Below are positions 15,512-24,077 of a DNA stretch of 33,719 bases, piece after piece. The stretch covers positions 1 to 33,719 of the forward strand of contig NZ_JAPFQL010000030.1 of assembly GCF_028446585.1 (NCBI RefSeq), in the 5' to 3' direction. This stretch comes from Intrasporangium calvum (GTDB taxonomy: Bacteria; Actinomycetota; Actinomycetes; Actinomycetales; Dermatophilaceae). Numbering within the stretch: the stretch's first letter is position 1; each line of letters begins with the position of its first letter. Below the pieces are notes generated by a model. That model was not told the origin of the DNA. It ran no database searches and was given only the letters and a program-made list of their open reading frames with translations. The translations under genes and the position numbers were made by a program.

Positions 15512-15548
15512 ATGGGGCGGGGCCGAGTCGACTCGGCACCCGCCCCAT
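15512..15548 (-). terminator. Attenuator-like hairpin between pstS and pstC
   Basis: ATGGGGCGGG (15512-15521) pairs with CCCGCCCCAT (15539-15548), and the interior GCCGAGTCGACTCGGC is itself a perfect palindrome. A TCAGG-N16 stretch and the pstS stop lie just before it in transcription order. No U-run follows, so a partial terminator or 3'-end stabiliser of pstS mRNA fits better than a full stop. Confidence 0.7.
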
Positions 15549-15558
15549 TGCGACACGA

Positions 15559-16680
15559 TCAGGAGATCGCGTCAATCGCTGCCTTGACCTTGGTGGCGAC
15601 CTCCGCGGGGAGCGGAGCGTAGCCCTGCGTCGTCAGGCTGCCCTGGACCTCGTCGGAGGCGAAGGACTTGAGGAAGGACTTGACCTTCTTGCCCGTCTCC
15701 GCGTCAGCGTACTTCGAGCAGACGATCTCGTAGGTCACGAGGACGATGGGGTAGGCCCCCTCCTCCTTGGTGGCGTAGTCAATCTTGAGCGCGAGGTCGT
15801 TGCCCGTGCCGACCTGCTGGGCGGTGGCGACGGTCTTGCCGGCGGACTCGGCGGTCAGCTCGACCGGGCCGGAGCCGCTGTCGATGGCGGCCATGGCGAG
15901 CTGGTTCTGCTGCGCGTAGCTCCACTCGACGTAGGTGATGGCGCCGTCCTGGCCCTGCGTGGCCGTCGCGACACCGGCGGACTTCTCCTTGCCCTCGCCC
16001 TTGCCGGTCCACTTCTTGCCGGTCTCGTGCGGCCAGGCCTCCGGAGCGGCGGCCTTGAGGTACTTGGTGAAGTTCTCGGTCGTGCCGGACTCGTCCGAGC
16101 GGAAGTAGACCTTGATCGGGGTGGACGGCAGCTTGACGTCCTTGTTGAGCTCGGCGATGGCGGCGTCGTCCCAGGTGGTGATCTCGCCGTTGAAGATCTT
16201 CGCGGCGACGTCGGCGTTGAGGACGAGCTTGTCGACGCCCTCGACGTTGTAGGCGATCGCGACCGGGCCCGTCACCATCGGCAGGTTCCAGGCGTCGGAG
16301 CCACAGGAGTTCTTGGCCTCCTCGGACTCGATGATGCCGTCCTTCTCCTCGGTCTTGAGCGCCGAGTCGGAGCCGGCAAAGTCGACCTGCTTGGCGATGA
16401 ACTGCTTGATACCGGCACCGGACCCGCTGGGCTGGTAGTCAATGTTGGCGTCGCCGCACGCGGTCTGGTAGGCGGAGATCGCCTCGTCGATGGCGTTCTT
16501 CTGGGCGGAGGAGCCCTCGGCCTTGAGGTCGCCCTCGAAGCAGTCGGCGTTGACAGCCGCGGTGCCGCCGGCGCCGGCGGTGTTGCCGGCCGGAGCCGGG
16601 TTCTCGGACGCACAGGCCGACAGCGCAAGCGCGCCGGTGAGGGCGAGGGCGCCGATGGCGCTGACACGCGAAACAGACAC
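15559..16680 (-). CDS. pstS: Phosphate-binding lipoprotein PstS
   Basis: 373 residues. A short signal with lipobox LSAC (Cys near residue 23) anchors it to the outer face of the membrane. The mature part shows the two-lobed phosphate binder: GSSAQKNAID, YQPSGSGAGIKQF, VDFAGSDSAL, VYFRSDESGTTENFTKYL and WSYAQQNQLAMA. The SGSG and RSDESGTT loops hold phosphate. It delivers phosphate to PstCA. A PHO-box repeat lies 120 bp upstream (16800-16817), and a hairpin follows the stop, so it can be made in excess of the permease. Confidence 0.95.
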   Translation of the reverse strand: MSVSRVSAIGALALTGALALSACASENPAPAGNTAGAGGTAAVNADCFEGDLKAEGSSAQKNAIDEAISAYQTACGDANIDYQPSGSGAGIKQFIAKQVDFAGSDSALKTEEKDGIIESEEAKNSCGSDAWNLPMVTGPVAIAYNVEGVDKLVLNADVAAKIFNGEITTWDDAAIAELNKDVKLPSTPIKVYFRSDESGTTENFTKYLKAAAPEAWPHETGKKWTGKGEGKEKSAGVATATQGQDGAITYVEWSYAQQNQLAMAAIDSGSGPVELTAESAGKTVATAQQVGTGNDLALKIDYATKEEGAYPIVLVTYEIVCSKYADAETGKKVKSFLKSFASDEVQGSLTTQGYAPLPAEVATKVKAAIDAIS

Positions 16681-16799
16681 GGGTGGATTCCCTCTCGATG
16701 GGTGACTCTTCAGTGTTCGGTGTGACCGGCCAAACCCCCCTGTTGGCCGGGCTTCCGAAGGTGAACCTAGGAGCGTCGGATGACAGAATCCCCCCTCTC

Positions 16800-16817
16800 G
16801 GTGAACCCGAGGTGAAC
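16800..16817 (-). promoter_or_regulatory. PHO box upstream of pstS
   Basis: On the minus strand GTTCACCTCGGGTTCACC is a perfect pair of GTTCACC units 11 bp apart, the canonical actinobacterial PhoP site. A further single GTTCACC lies downstream at 16766-16760. Activation of pstSCAB on phosphate starvation is expected; no phoPR genes are in the window. Confidence 0.75.
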
Positions 16818-16894
16818 GACCGTCGACGATCCGGTGCGGCCTGCGAGCATCGCGTGCGGCTGGACCGCACCACGGGCACGATGGGAGTTTGGGC

Positions 16895-17845
16895 TCAGGT
16901 GTCGATGCGCTCGACGGCGACGACCTCGGCCGCGTTGCCGGCGCCCCGGACCTGCATCACGAGGACCTCGCCCTTGCGCATCGCCCGCTCGCCCGCCGCT
17001 GCCAGCTGCTCCAGCGTGCGCTGGGTGCACCCGGCCTCAGCGGCCACCCGCCGGGCCAGGACGCCGATCAGGCTCGGCAGCACCGGCCCGTGGCTGCAGA
17101 CGACGACGGGCTGCGCCCGAGCCAGCTCCTTGTCGAGCCGCCGCGCCGCACCTTCCGGGGCCTCGGCGAAACCCTCCTCGGTCAACGCGTCCTTCGCCCT
17201 GACGCGCGCCCCCAGCCCAGCGGCATACGGCTCGACGGTCTGGACGCACCGCAACGAGGCGGAGGACACGACCCGCTCGACGCCGTAGGCGCCGAGGACC
17301 CGCGCGACGTCCTCGGCCTGCTGCCGGCCCACCGCGTCGAGTGGGCGCAGCTGGTCGTCGCCGCTCCACGTGCTCCGGGGTCGCGACTTCGCGTGCCGCA
17401 CCAGGACGAGGGGCCACGTCCTGAGCCGGCGCTCTCGCTCGGCGCGCACGACGGCGAGCAGCTGCTCGCGGTCGCGGCCGTAGTCGAGCAGCTCGTGTGC
17501 CGTCCGCACGTCGACCCAGCGGACCTCGTCGATCTCGTGCTCGAGCGCCCCGGAGCCACCGGTCACCTTCGCGGCCCAGTAGTGGACCTCCTTGGTCGCC
17601 GGCGCACCCGTGCCGTCGAGCACGGTGTAGGTCGACGTCGGCAAGGGGATCCCGAGGCGGACCTCGAGCCCGGTCTCCTCGAACGTCTCCCGGACGGCCG
17701 CGACCGGCGGCTGCTCACCGGGGTCGAGCTTGCCCTTGGCCCAGGACCAGTCGTCGTACTTGGGGCGGTGGACGAGGGCGACCTCGAGCGTCCCGTGGCG
17801 GCGGCGCCACGGGACCGTTCCGGCAGCGGGGATGAGCGACGGCAC
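16895..17845 (-). CDS. NUDIX-histidine phosphatase fusion (MutT1-like)
   Basis: 316 residues in two domains. Residues 1-140 are a NUDIX domain with the box starting at GKLDPGE (38-44), then RETFEETGLEV. Residues about 145-316 are a SixA-like histidine phosphatase with LVRHAKS (His151) and a second histidine in VCSHGPVLPSL. Mycobacterial MutT1 has the same fusion and is encoded next to ppk, as here. In that family the protein removes oxidised nucleotides and diadenosine polyphosphates. It follows ppk by 18 bp and is co-transcribed with it. A copy of the GTATGCCGC repeat core lies inside it at 17214-17230. Confidence 0.85.
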   Translation of the reverse strand: MPSLIPAAGTVPWRRRHGTLEVALVHRPKYDDWSWAKGKLDPGEQPPVAAVRETFEETGLEVRLGIPLPTSTYTVLDGTGAPATKEVHYWAAKVTGGSGALEHEIDEVRWVDVRTAHELLDYGRDREQLLAVVRAERERRLRTWPLVLVRHAKSRPRSTWSGDDQLRPLDAVGRQQAEDVARVLGAYGVERVVSSASLRCVQTVEPYAAGLGARVRAKDALTEEGFAEAPEGAARRLDKELARAQPVVVCSHGPVLPSLIGVLARRVAAEAGCTQRTLEQLAAAGERAMRKGEVLVMQVRGAGNAAEVVAVERIDT

Positions 17846-17863
17846 GTCAGGCCGGCCGCCCGC

Positions 17864-20158
17864 TCACCGGCGCCTCGCCTTCCGCCGCCGCTTGTCGTGC
17901 CGTTCGATCAACGCGGCGTGCACCTCGGTCAACGGAGCCCCCGACTCGTCCTGGTGGTGCCGGACCCAGCGGCCGTCGGCGCCGAGGTCCCAGCGCGACG
18001 TCTGCTCGTCGAAGGCCAGGTCGAAGAGGGCGCCGAGCTCGGCGAGGTGCCCGGGGTCGGTGATCCGGACGAGCGCCTCGACGCGCCGGTCGAGGTTGCG
18101 GTGCATGAGGTCGGCGCTGCCGATGTAGACCTGCGGGTCGCCGCCGTGGTCGAACCAGAAGACCCGCGAGTGCTCGAGGAAGCGGCCGAGCACCGAGCGC
18201 ACGCGGATACGGTCGGAGAGCCCCTCGACGCCGGGACGGATGGCGCAGATGCCCCGCACCCAGACGTCGACCTGTACGCCCGCCATGCTGGCGCGATAGA
18301 GCGCGTCGATGGTCGCCTCGTCGACGATGGAGTTGGTCTTGATGGCGATGCGCCCGGGCGGCCCGTCCTCGCCGCGCTGTTGGTGCAGCTCGATCTCGGC
18401 CTCGATGAGCTCGATGAGGCCAGTGCGGACCGAGCGCGGCGCCACGAGCAGCCGCTTGAACCGGCTGCGCGGCGCGAAGCCGGAGAGCTGGTTGAAGAGC
18501 CGGGACAGGTCGTCGCCCACCTGCGGGTCGCAGGTGAAGAGGCCGAAGTCCTCGTAGGTCCGGGCCGTCTTGGGGTTGTAGTTGCCGGTGCCGATGTGGC
18601 AGTAGCGGACGAGGCCCTCGGCCTCCTGACGCACGACGAGGCACAGCTTGGCGTGGGTCTTGAGGCCGACGACGCCGTAGACGACGTGCACCCCGGCCTC
18701 CTCCAGCTTGCGGGCCCAGGAGATGTTGTTGACCTCGTCGAACCGGGCCTTGATCTCCACCACGGCGAGGACCTGCTTGCCCGCCTCGGCCGCGTCGATG
18801 AGCGCGTCGACGATGGGGGAGTCACCGGACGTCCGATAGAGCGTCTGCTTGATGGCGAGGACCTTCGGGTCGACGGCCGCCTGCTCGATGAACGCCTGCA
18901 CCGACGTGGAGAACGAGTTGTAGGGGTGCTGGACGAGGACGTCCTTGGACCGGACCGCGGCGAGCAGGTCGGTCGGCTTCGCGCTCTCCGTCGGGGCGAA
19001 GTCGGGGTGGGTGCGGGGGAAGAACTTGGGGTACTCGAGGTCCGACCGGTCGACGTCCGTCACGGTCCACAGGCCGGTGAGGTCGAGCGGCGTCGGCAGG
19101 CGGTAGATCTCGCGCTCGCTGATCTGCAGCTCCCGGCTGAGCATGTCGAGGAGCTTGGGATCCATGTCCTCCTCGACCTCGAGCCGGATCGGCGGGCCGA
19201 AGCGACGCCGGGTCAGCTCCTTCTCGAGTGCGGTGAGGAGGTTCTCGGCGTCGTCCTCCTCGACCTCGAGGTCCTCGTTGCGGGTCACCCGGAAGGAGAA
19301 GTGCTCCTGCACGTCCATGCCCGGGAACAGCTGCTCGAGGTGCGAGGCGATGACGTCCTCGAGTGGCACGAACCGCCGCACCTGCGCGCCGTCCTCGCTG
19401 GCGTCCTCGATGCGGATGAACCGGGGGAGGTTCGGGGGCACCTTGAGCCGGGCGAAGTGCTCGGTGCCCGTCTTCGGGTTCTGCAGCAGCACGGCGAGGT
19501 TGAGCGACAGGCCCGAGATGTAGGGGAACGGGTGCGCCGGGTCGACGGCGAGCGGCGTGAGCACGGGGAAGACCCGGTCGGCGAAGAAGTGGTGCAGCGG
19601 CTCGCGCTCGGACTCGTCGATGTCGTCCCAACGCACGATCGTGATGCCCTCGGCCTCGAGGGCGGGCCGCACCTCGTGCTGGAAGAGGGCTGCGTGCTGG
19701 GCCATCAGCTCGTGTGCGAGCCGGGCGATCCGGTCGATGAGCTCGCGCGGCTCGATGCCCGCGGCGGTGCGGACGGCGAGGCCCGTCGCGATACGACGCT
19801 TGAGGCCCGCGACGCGGACCATGAAGTACTCGTCGAGGTTGCTCGAGAAGATCGCGAGGAAGCGGGCCCGCTCGAGGAGGGGGACAGTCGGGTCGGCGGC
19901 GAGCTGCAGGACGCGCTCGTTGAACTGGAGCCACGACAGCTCGCGCTCGAGGTAGCGGTCGGCGGGCAGGTCCTCCGCCAGCCGCTGGAGGCGGGTGCCC
20001 GGTCCGGTCCCGACGAACCGGCCGTTGGGGCCGCGGGTCGGCAGCCGCGGGCTGGGCACCGTGCTCGTGAACGAGCTGACCTCGGGCGTCGCACCCTCGC
20101 CGTCGCGGGGCGCGTCCTGGCCGTCGAGGTCGGTGCGTTCCACGCTGCGGGTGCTCAT
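17864..20158 (-). CDS. ppk: Polyphosphate kinase 1
   Basis: 764 residues. It makes and breaks polyphosphate from ATP, by way of a phosphohistidine. Family order is visible: [15 protein letters not shown] at the N-terminus, [11 protein letters not shown], then [56 protein letters not shown] (the catalytic-site region) and [17 protein letters not shown]. The C-terminal RRKARRR is basic. The ATG at 20156-20158 was chosen because upstream codons overlap a repeat and an operator-like site at 20180-20197. It lies in one operon with the MutT1-like gene, with phosphate uptake next door. Confidence 0.95.
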   Translation of the reverse strand: MSTRSVERTDLDGQDAPRDGEGATPEVSSFTSTVPSPRLPTRGPNGRFVGTGPGTRLQRLAEDLPADRYLERELSWLQFNERVLQLAADPTVPLLERARFLAIFSSNLDEYFMVRVAGLKRRIATGLAVRTAAGIEPRELIDRIARLAHELMAQHAALFQHEVRPALEAEGITIVRWDDIDESEREPLHHFFADRVFPVLTPLAVDPAHPFPYISGLSLNLAVLLQNPKTGTEHFARLKVPPNLPRFIRIEDASEDGAQVRRFVPLEDVIASHLEQLFPGMDVQEHFSFRVTRNEDLEVEEDDAENLLTALEKELTRRRFGPPIRLEVEEDMDPKLLDMLSRELQISEREIYRLPTPLDLTGLWTVTDVDRSDLEYPKFFPRTHPDFAPTESAKPTDLLAAVRSKDVLVQHPYNSFSTSVQAFIEQAAVDPKVLAIKQTLYRTSGDSPIVDALIDAAEAGKQVLAVVEIKARFDEVNNISWARKLEEAGVHVVYGVVGLKTHAKLCLVVRQEAEGLVRYCHIGTGNYNPKTARTYEDFGLFTCDPQVGDDLSRLFNQLSGFAPRSRFKRLLVAPRSVRTGLIELIEAEIELHQQRGEDGPPGRIAIKTNSIVDEATIDALYRASMAGVQVDVWVRGICAIRPGVEGLSDRIRVRSVLGRFLEHSRVFWFDHGGDPQVYIGSADLMHRNLDRRVEALVRITDPGHLAELGALFDLAFDEQTSRWDLGADGRWVRHHQDESGAPLTEVHAALIERHDKRRRKARRR

Positions 20159-20179
20159 GTGCCCATCGTGGCATCGTTT

Positions 20180-20197
20180 GGCGACAGGGGGGTGAAC
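20180..20197 (-). promoter_or_regulatory. PHO-box-like site upstream of ppk
   Basis: On the minus strand GTTCACC (20197-20191) is followed exactly 11 bp on by TGTCGCC (20186-20180), a degenerate second unit. It lies about 22 bp before the ppk ATG. The match is weaker than at pstS, so binding would have to be shown. Confidence 0.45.
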
Positions 20198-20212
20198 AGC
20201 CCAGACGCCGAT

Positions 20213-20232
20213 GCCGTATGCCGCTGGGCTCG
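20213..20232 (+). repeat. Single GTATGCCGCTGGGCT repeat copy
   Basis: GCCGTATGCCGCTGGGCTCG lies between the 3' end of mshD and the start of ppk. No inverted partner is close by, unlike the copies at 10143 and 26063. Confidence 0.7.
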
Positions 20233-20273
20233 CTCCCACACGCTGGTCGGCGTCCCAGGAGGGCCGGGTGACG

Positions 20274-21188
20274 TCACCTGGCCGGCCGGGCGAACTGCCG
20301 ATGGACCTCCCGGTCCGTGAAGCCGAGGCGGGTGTAGGTGTGGACGGCGGCGACGTTCTCCTCGTCGACGTAGAGCACGACGTCACGCAGTCCGCGACCT
20401 CGCAGGTGGTCGAGGCCGAGCACGGTGACGGCCTTGCCGAGCCCCTCGCCCTGCCGGTCCGGTGACACCCCGACGACGTAGACCTCGCCCGTCGTCCCGC
20501 CCGGCGGGTCGACCTTCGTCCAGTGGAAGGCGGCGATGACGTCCGGGTCGGCCACCTCGACGAGGAGGATGAGTCCCTCGGGGTCCCACCACGGTTGGGC
20601 CATCCGCTGCTCGAGGTCGCGGCGCGTCAGGGAGCCCTGCTCCGGATGCGACGCGAAGGCAGCCGCGTTGACCGCGACCCACGCGGCCTCGTCGCGACCC
20701 GGCTCGAAGTGGCGCACGGCGTAGCGCTCGGGCACGGCGGCAGGCGGCCAGGGCGGGCCGTCCACCAGCGAGCGGCCCATCACGTGGAGGGACCGCACCG
20801 GCTCGAGCCCCCGGGCGCGGGCGAACTCCGCGGCCGCCCCGGCAGCGGGACCGGTGGCGTGGCTCCACACCCGCGCGTCGCCCGGCAGCCGCGCGAGCAG
20901 CGCTGACCCGACGCCCCGCCGCCGGGACTCCGGGGACACGACGAGCTCCGCCGACGTGGGCTCGTCACCCGACCCCGGGCGGGACTGGGCGTAGCCCACG
21001 AGACCGAGCCCAGCGGCATACGACAGGAGGTGCGTGACGTCGGGGTCGTCCGACTCGACGGACAGGCGGAACTGCTCGGACAGTGGCGCCGACCCGTCAG
21101 CGGCCTCTGCGCGGGCGGCGAGCGCGAGCACGTCGCGCGACTCGGCCGGCGCGAGGGGATGCGCAGTGTCTCGGACCTCGACCGTCAC
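20274..21188 (-). CDS. mshD: Mycothiol synthase MshD
   Basis: 304 residues with two GNAT domains. The first carries [20 protein letters not shown] as its acetyl-CoA loop. The second has [23 protein letters not shown] and the finishing [22 protein letters not shown]. MshD acetylates the cysteinyl group in the last step of mycothiol synthesis. The GTG (21186-21188) overlaps the stop of the upstream regulator gene (GTGA), so the two are coupled; the same gene pair exists in mycobacteria. A GTATGCCGC repeat core lies inside it at 21005-21022. Confidence 0.92.
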   Translation of the reverse strand: MTVEVRDTAHPLAPAESRDVLALAARAEAADGSAPLSEQFRLSVESDDPDVTHLLSYAAGLGLVGYAQSRPGSGDEPTSAELVVSPESRRRGVGSALLARLPGDARVWSHATGPAAGAAAEFARARGLEPVRSLHVMGRSLVDGPPWPPAAVPERYAVRHFEPGRDEAAWVAVNAAAFASHPEQGSLTRRDLEQRMAQPWWDPEGLILLVEVADPDVIAAFHWTKVDPPGGTTGEVYVVGVSPDRQGEGLGKAVTVLGLDHLRGRGLRDVVLYVDEENVAAVHTYTRLGFTDREVHRQFARPAR

Positions 21189-21868
21189 GCGCTCGTCGCC
21201 TTGTCGGGGACGAGCCGGTAGCCGACGTTGCGCACCGTGCCGATGAGCGCCTCGTGGTCCGGCCCGAGCTTCGCCCGGAGGCGGCGGACGTGGACGTCGA
21301 CCGTGCGCGTGCCGCCGTAGTAGTCGTACCCCCAGACCTCCTGGAGCAGCTGGGCTCGGGTGAACACGCGGCCCGGGTGCTGGGCGAGGTACTTGAGCAG
21401 CTCGAACTCCTTGTAGGTCAGGTCGAGCGGCTGGCCGCGGAACTTCGCCGAGTAGCTCGCCTCGTCGATGACCAGGTCCCCGGACGTGATCGGCAGGTCG
21501 AGGTCGGCGTCGTCGGACTGGCCACGCGTCATGGCGAGCCGCAGCCGCGCGTCGACCTCGGCGGGTCCGGCCGTGTCCAGCAGCACGTCGTCGAGGCCCC
21601 ACTCGGCCGTGAGACCCGCGAGGCCGCCCTCGGTGAGGACGGCCAGCAGTGGAGTGGTGATTCCGGTCGTGCGCAGGACCCGGCACAGCGAGCGGGCGCT
21701 CGCGAGCTCTCGGCGGGCATCGACGATCACGACGTCACAGGCAGGCGAGTCGACCAGCGCCGTGGCCTCGGCCGGCAGGACTCGCACGCTGTGGGAGAGC
21801 AGGCCCAGGGCGGGCAGCACCTCGGCGCTCGGTGCGAGCGCGTTCGTGAGGAGCAGCAGGCGAGCCAT
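21185..21868 (-). CDS. glnR: GlnR-type orphan response regulator
   Basis: 227 residues. The N-terminal receiver keeps Asp50 in [10 protein letters not shown], but the usual Thr/Ser and Lys switch residues are not recognisable (LLDTAGP where a Lys-Pro is expected). It is therefore an atypical, probably non-phosphorylated receiver, as known for GlnR. The C-terminal winged helix ([20 protein letters not shown] and [15 protein letters not shown]) is OmpR-type. GlnR controls nitrogen metabolism genes. The start [10 protein letters not shown] was preferred to an ATG seven codons upstream. Its 3' overlap with mshD supports the identification, as in mycobacteria. Confidence 0.85.
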   Translation of the reverse strand: MARLLLLTNALAPSAEVLPALGLLSHSVRVLPAEATALVDSPACDVVIVDARRELASARSLCRVLRTTGITTPLLAVLTEGGLAGLTAEWGLDDVLLDTAGPAEVDARLRLAMTRGQSDDADLDLPITSGDLVIDEASYSAKFRGQPLDLTYKEFELLKYLAQHPGRVFTRAQLLQEVWGYDYYGGTRTVDVHVRRLRAKLGPDHEALIGTVRNVGYRLVPDKATSA

Positions 21869-21936
21869 CCCCTGCAGGATAGGCGACACTGGACCTGCGC
21901 CAGAGGCGTTGGATGCACGTTGAGACGAGGAGTGTC

Positions 21937-22254
21937 ATGGGCGAAGTGGGCACCGAGGTGGGCCGCGAGGCGGTCGGCGACGTGGGCTCGGCGGAGCACG
22001 CGACGACGCAGACGGTCACCCTCCGCTACTGGGCCGCGGCCCGCGAGGCCGCCGGGGTCGACAGCGAGCCTCTGAGCGTCGGGCCCGCGGCGACGGTGTC
22101 GGACGTCGTCTCCGCAGCGGTCGGGGCCCATCCCGCGCTGGAGCGCGTCGCCCGGGCCGCGACCTTCCTCGTCGACGGGCGCGCCGCGCGAGCCGAGTCA
22201 GCCGTTGCGCCCGGGGCGACGGTCGAGGTGCTCCCGCCCTTCGCCGGCGGGTGA
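21937..22254 (+). CDS. MoaD/ThiS-like sulfur carrier protein
   Basis: 105 residues with a beta-grasp domain from about residue 27 (TLRYWAAAREAAGVDSE; TVSDVVSAAV; FLVDGRAARAESAV) and a C-terminal PPFAGG. The terminal Gly-Gly is the site adenylated and thiocarboxylated in ubiquitin-like carriers. About 25 non-conserved residues precede the fold. GAGGAG lies 4 bp before the ATG. It is divergent from glnR and only 6 bp before the membrane gene. Its partner enzymes are not in the window, so molybdopterin versus another pathway is open. Confidence 0.8.
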   Translation: MGEVGTEVGREAVGDVGSAEHATTQTVTLRYWAAAREAAGVDSEPLSVGPAATVSDVVSAAVGAHPALERVARAATFLVDGRAARAESAVAPGATVEVLPPFAGG

Positions 22255-22260
22255 GGCAGA

Positions 22261-23088
22261 ATGACGACCGTGCCTGACGCCGACGCCGATGCTGCTGCTG
22301 AGTCCGGCGAGGAGCTTCCGCCGGTGCCGCTGCACCTGCCGCTCACACCTCTCGGGGCCGACCGCGTCCGTCCGGTGACGATCGGCACGGTCGTCGCGGC
22401 AGCGGCGATCCTCGGGCTCGCCTCGATTGCGGGCTTCGGTGCGCTGCTCGGTGCCACGCTCGCCCTGTCCCTCGTGCTCGCTTGGGCCTGGCCGGTGCTG
22501 GGCGGCTCCTTCACGCCGCTCACGACGACGATCGTGCTTCTCGTGGCGGCCCCTGGCATCGTGCTGAGCGCCCTGCGGGACGACCTGCGCTGGACCGCGG
22601 CAGCGGTGGCCTTCGGCATCGTCGCCGCGTTCATGGGCCAGCTCATCCGCACGTCAGGTCGGGCCGGGCTGGTGCTGACCCTCCTCGCCTCCTTCGGCGG
22701 CCTGCTGCCGATCGCCTCCGCCACGCTGGCCGTGAGCGCCGGAGACGGGCCGCTCGGCCGCGCCTACCTCGTCGTGACGATGGCCGCCGCCGCGGCAGCC
22801 GTCGTGGCCGACCTCCTCGTCGGTCGCCGCCGGCTCGGCCCCCTGCTCGGCCTCGTGGCGCTCGCCGCCGCGGTCGTCGGAGGCGTGGTGGCGGCCCTGC
22901 TGGTCGACGAGATCGCGGTCTGGGCGTCGGTCGGTCTAGCAGCGGCCGCCGGGTCGCTCTCGTGGTCCTTCCGGCGCGTCCTCGCCCTGCAGCCGGCGAT
23001 GCTCGGCGTGCGCGGCCAGGTGGCTGCGGGCCTCGGGTCGGTGCTCGTCCTCGGCGTCCTCGTGCGCCTCTTCCTCCTCGTCAGCTGA
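22261..23088 (+). CDS. Multi-spanning membrane protein, unknown function
   Basis: 275 residues. A 40-residue acidic N-terminus precedes about eight hydrophobic segments, grouped as pairs, with short basic loops (RDDLRW, VGRRRLG, SFRRVLA). No enzyme motif was recognised. It follows the MoaD-like gene by 6 bp and is probably co-transcribed. The 77-bp repeat hairpin right after its stop (12 bp away) is probably its transcript end. Similar proteins are, as far as I recall, confined to related actinobacteria. Confidence 0.65.
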   Translation: MTTVPDADADAAAESGEELPPVPLHLPLTPLGADRVRPVTIGTVVAAAAILGLASIAGFGALLGATLALSLVLAWAWPVLGGSFTPLTTTIVLLVAAPGIVLSALRDDLRWTAAAVAFGIVAAFMGQLIRTSGRAGLVLTLLASFGGLLPIASATLAVSAGDGPLGRAYLVVTMAAAAAAVVADLLVGRRRLGPLLGLVALAAAVVGGVVAALLVDEIAVWASVGLAAAAGSLSWSFRRVLALQPAMLGVRGQVAAGLGSVLVLGVLVRLFLLVS

Positions 23089-23100
23089 CCTTCCCTCCCC

Positions 23101-23177
23101 AATCGAAAGAGCAGTTCGCGACACCCTGACCAATCGAAAGAGCAGTTCACGACAACGTCGCGAACTGCTCTTTCGAT
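23101..23177. repeat. Three-copy AATCGAAAGAGCAGTTC repeat with hairpin
   Basis: Copies at 23101-23122 and 23132-23153 are direct, 31 bp apart. An inverted copy (23157-23177) can fold with either one. The near pair gives a 21-bp stem with one mismatch and a 3-base loop, and the far pair pairs perfectly. It lies between two convergent genes, 12 bp and 3 bp from their stops, so a bidirectional terminator is likely. Another copy begins at 33703. Confidence 0.8.
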
Positions 23178-23180
23178 CGA

Positions 23181-23552
23181 TCAGTAGACGAGGGCCTGGG
23201 CGCCCGGCGCGAGCGTCTCCTCGACGAACGCGGCGGCGCCCCGGATCGTCACCCCCGGCAGCAGGGCCGCTTCGTCGAGGTCGCGCCGCGCCGCGCACTG
23301 CGTGCAGACCGTGAGCCGGCCACCCGCGATCACCGCGTCGCGCAGGGAAGCCAGCGGGGCGGCATACGGCAGCTCGAACTCCTCCGCCCGCCCGGGAACG
23401 GCCAGCCACGACGCCTCACCCGTGAGCCACAGGCTGACGCTCACCCCGCTGGCGACGGCGGTCGCGGCGACGGTGAAGGCCTGCGACAGTCGCTCGGGCG
23501 CCTCGACGCCGGAGGTCAGCTTGACGACGAGTGAGCGTTCGGGGGCGTTCAT
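23181..23552 (-). CDS. DsrE family protein
   Basis: 123 residues with the DsrE-like alternating fold. SLVVKLTSGVEAPERLSQAF leads in. GVSVSLWLTGEASWLAV comes next, and ALPYAAPL-type spacing leads to VCTQCAARRDL, with a CxxC pair that may carry a persulfide. DsrE-type proteins move sulfur or bind small ligands. Its stop lies 3 bp from the repeat at 23101-23177. It is divergent from the nitrobindin-like gene across 23 bp, so the two share a promoter region. Confidence 0.8.
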   Translation of the reverse strand: MNAPERSLVVKLTSGVEAPERLSQAFTVAATAVASGVSVSLWLTGEASWLAVPGRAEEFELPYAAPLASLRDAVIAGGRLTVCTQCAARRDLDEAALLPGVTIRGAAAFVEETLAPGAQALVY

Positions 23553-23575
23553 CCGCCCAAGATACGATCACGAGC

Positions 23576-24073
23576 ATGTTCCACCTCGACCAGGACCTTC
23601 CCGAGCCGCTCCGTCCGCTGGCCTGGCTCATCGGCCGGTGGGAGGGCGCCGGAGTGCTCGGCTACCCGACCATCGAGTCCGCCCACTTCGGGCAGGAGAT
23701 CGAGGTGACCCACGACGGCCGCTCGTTCCTCAAGTGGGAGAGCCGCGCCTGGATCCTCGACTCGGCGACGGGGGAGCGCGTGCGCCCCGCTGCCGTGGAG
23801 TCGGGCTTCTGGCGGCCCCTGCCCGACGGTGAGGTCGAGCTGCTCCTCGCGCATCCGACGGGCATCCTCGAGCTCTACTACGGCACGATGGAGCCCGCCC
23901 GCATCCAGCTCAAGACGGACGGCGTGCTGCGCTCGCCGGGCGCCAAGGAGTACAACGCGGCGACGCGGATGTACGGCCTCGTCGAGTCCAAGCTGATGTG
24001 GGCGATGGACATGGCGGCCGTGGGGCAGCAGCTGCAGAGCCACCTGTCGGCCACGCTGACCCGGGTCGGCTGA
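23576..24073 (+). CDS. Nitrobindin-like heme-binding protein
   Basis: 165 residues. The N-terminal LAWLIGRWEGAGVLGYPTI is the hallmark of the nitrobindin (THAP4-like) family. The beta-barrel continues with FGQEIEVTHDGRSFLKWESRA and VESGFWRPLPDGEVELLLAHPTG in parts. Such proteins bind heme in a 10-stranded barrel and are linked to nitric oxide or peroxynitrite chemistry. The closing helix and strand include LWAMDMAAVGQQLQSHLSA. It precedes ygfZ by 4 bp and is likely co-transcribed with it, a pairing typical of actinobacteria. Confidence 0.85.
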   Translation: MFHLDQDLPEPLRPLAWLIGRWEGAGVLGYPTIESAHFGQEIEVTHDGRSFLKWESRAWILDSATGERVRPAAVESGFWRPLPDGEVELLLAHPTGILELYYGTMEPARIQLKTDGVLRSPGAKEYNAATRMYGLVESKLMWAMDMAAVGQQLQSHLSATLTRVG

Positions 24074-24077
24074 CCGG

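Noticed and set aside
14800..16725. Long plus-strand open frame over pstC and pstS
   Set aside because: Antisense shadow of two clearly identified genes in GC-rich DNA.
16889..20320. Very long plus-strand open frame (over 1,100 codons)
   Set aside because: It is antisense to ppk and the MutT1-like gene, and its composition reflects their codon bias. It has no start context or family motif.
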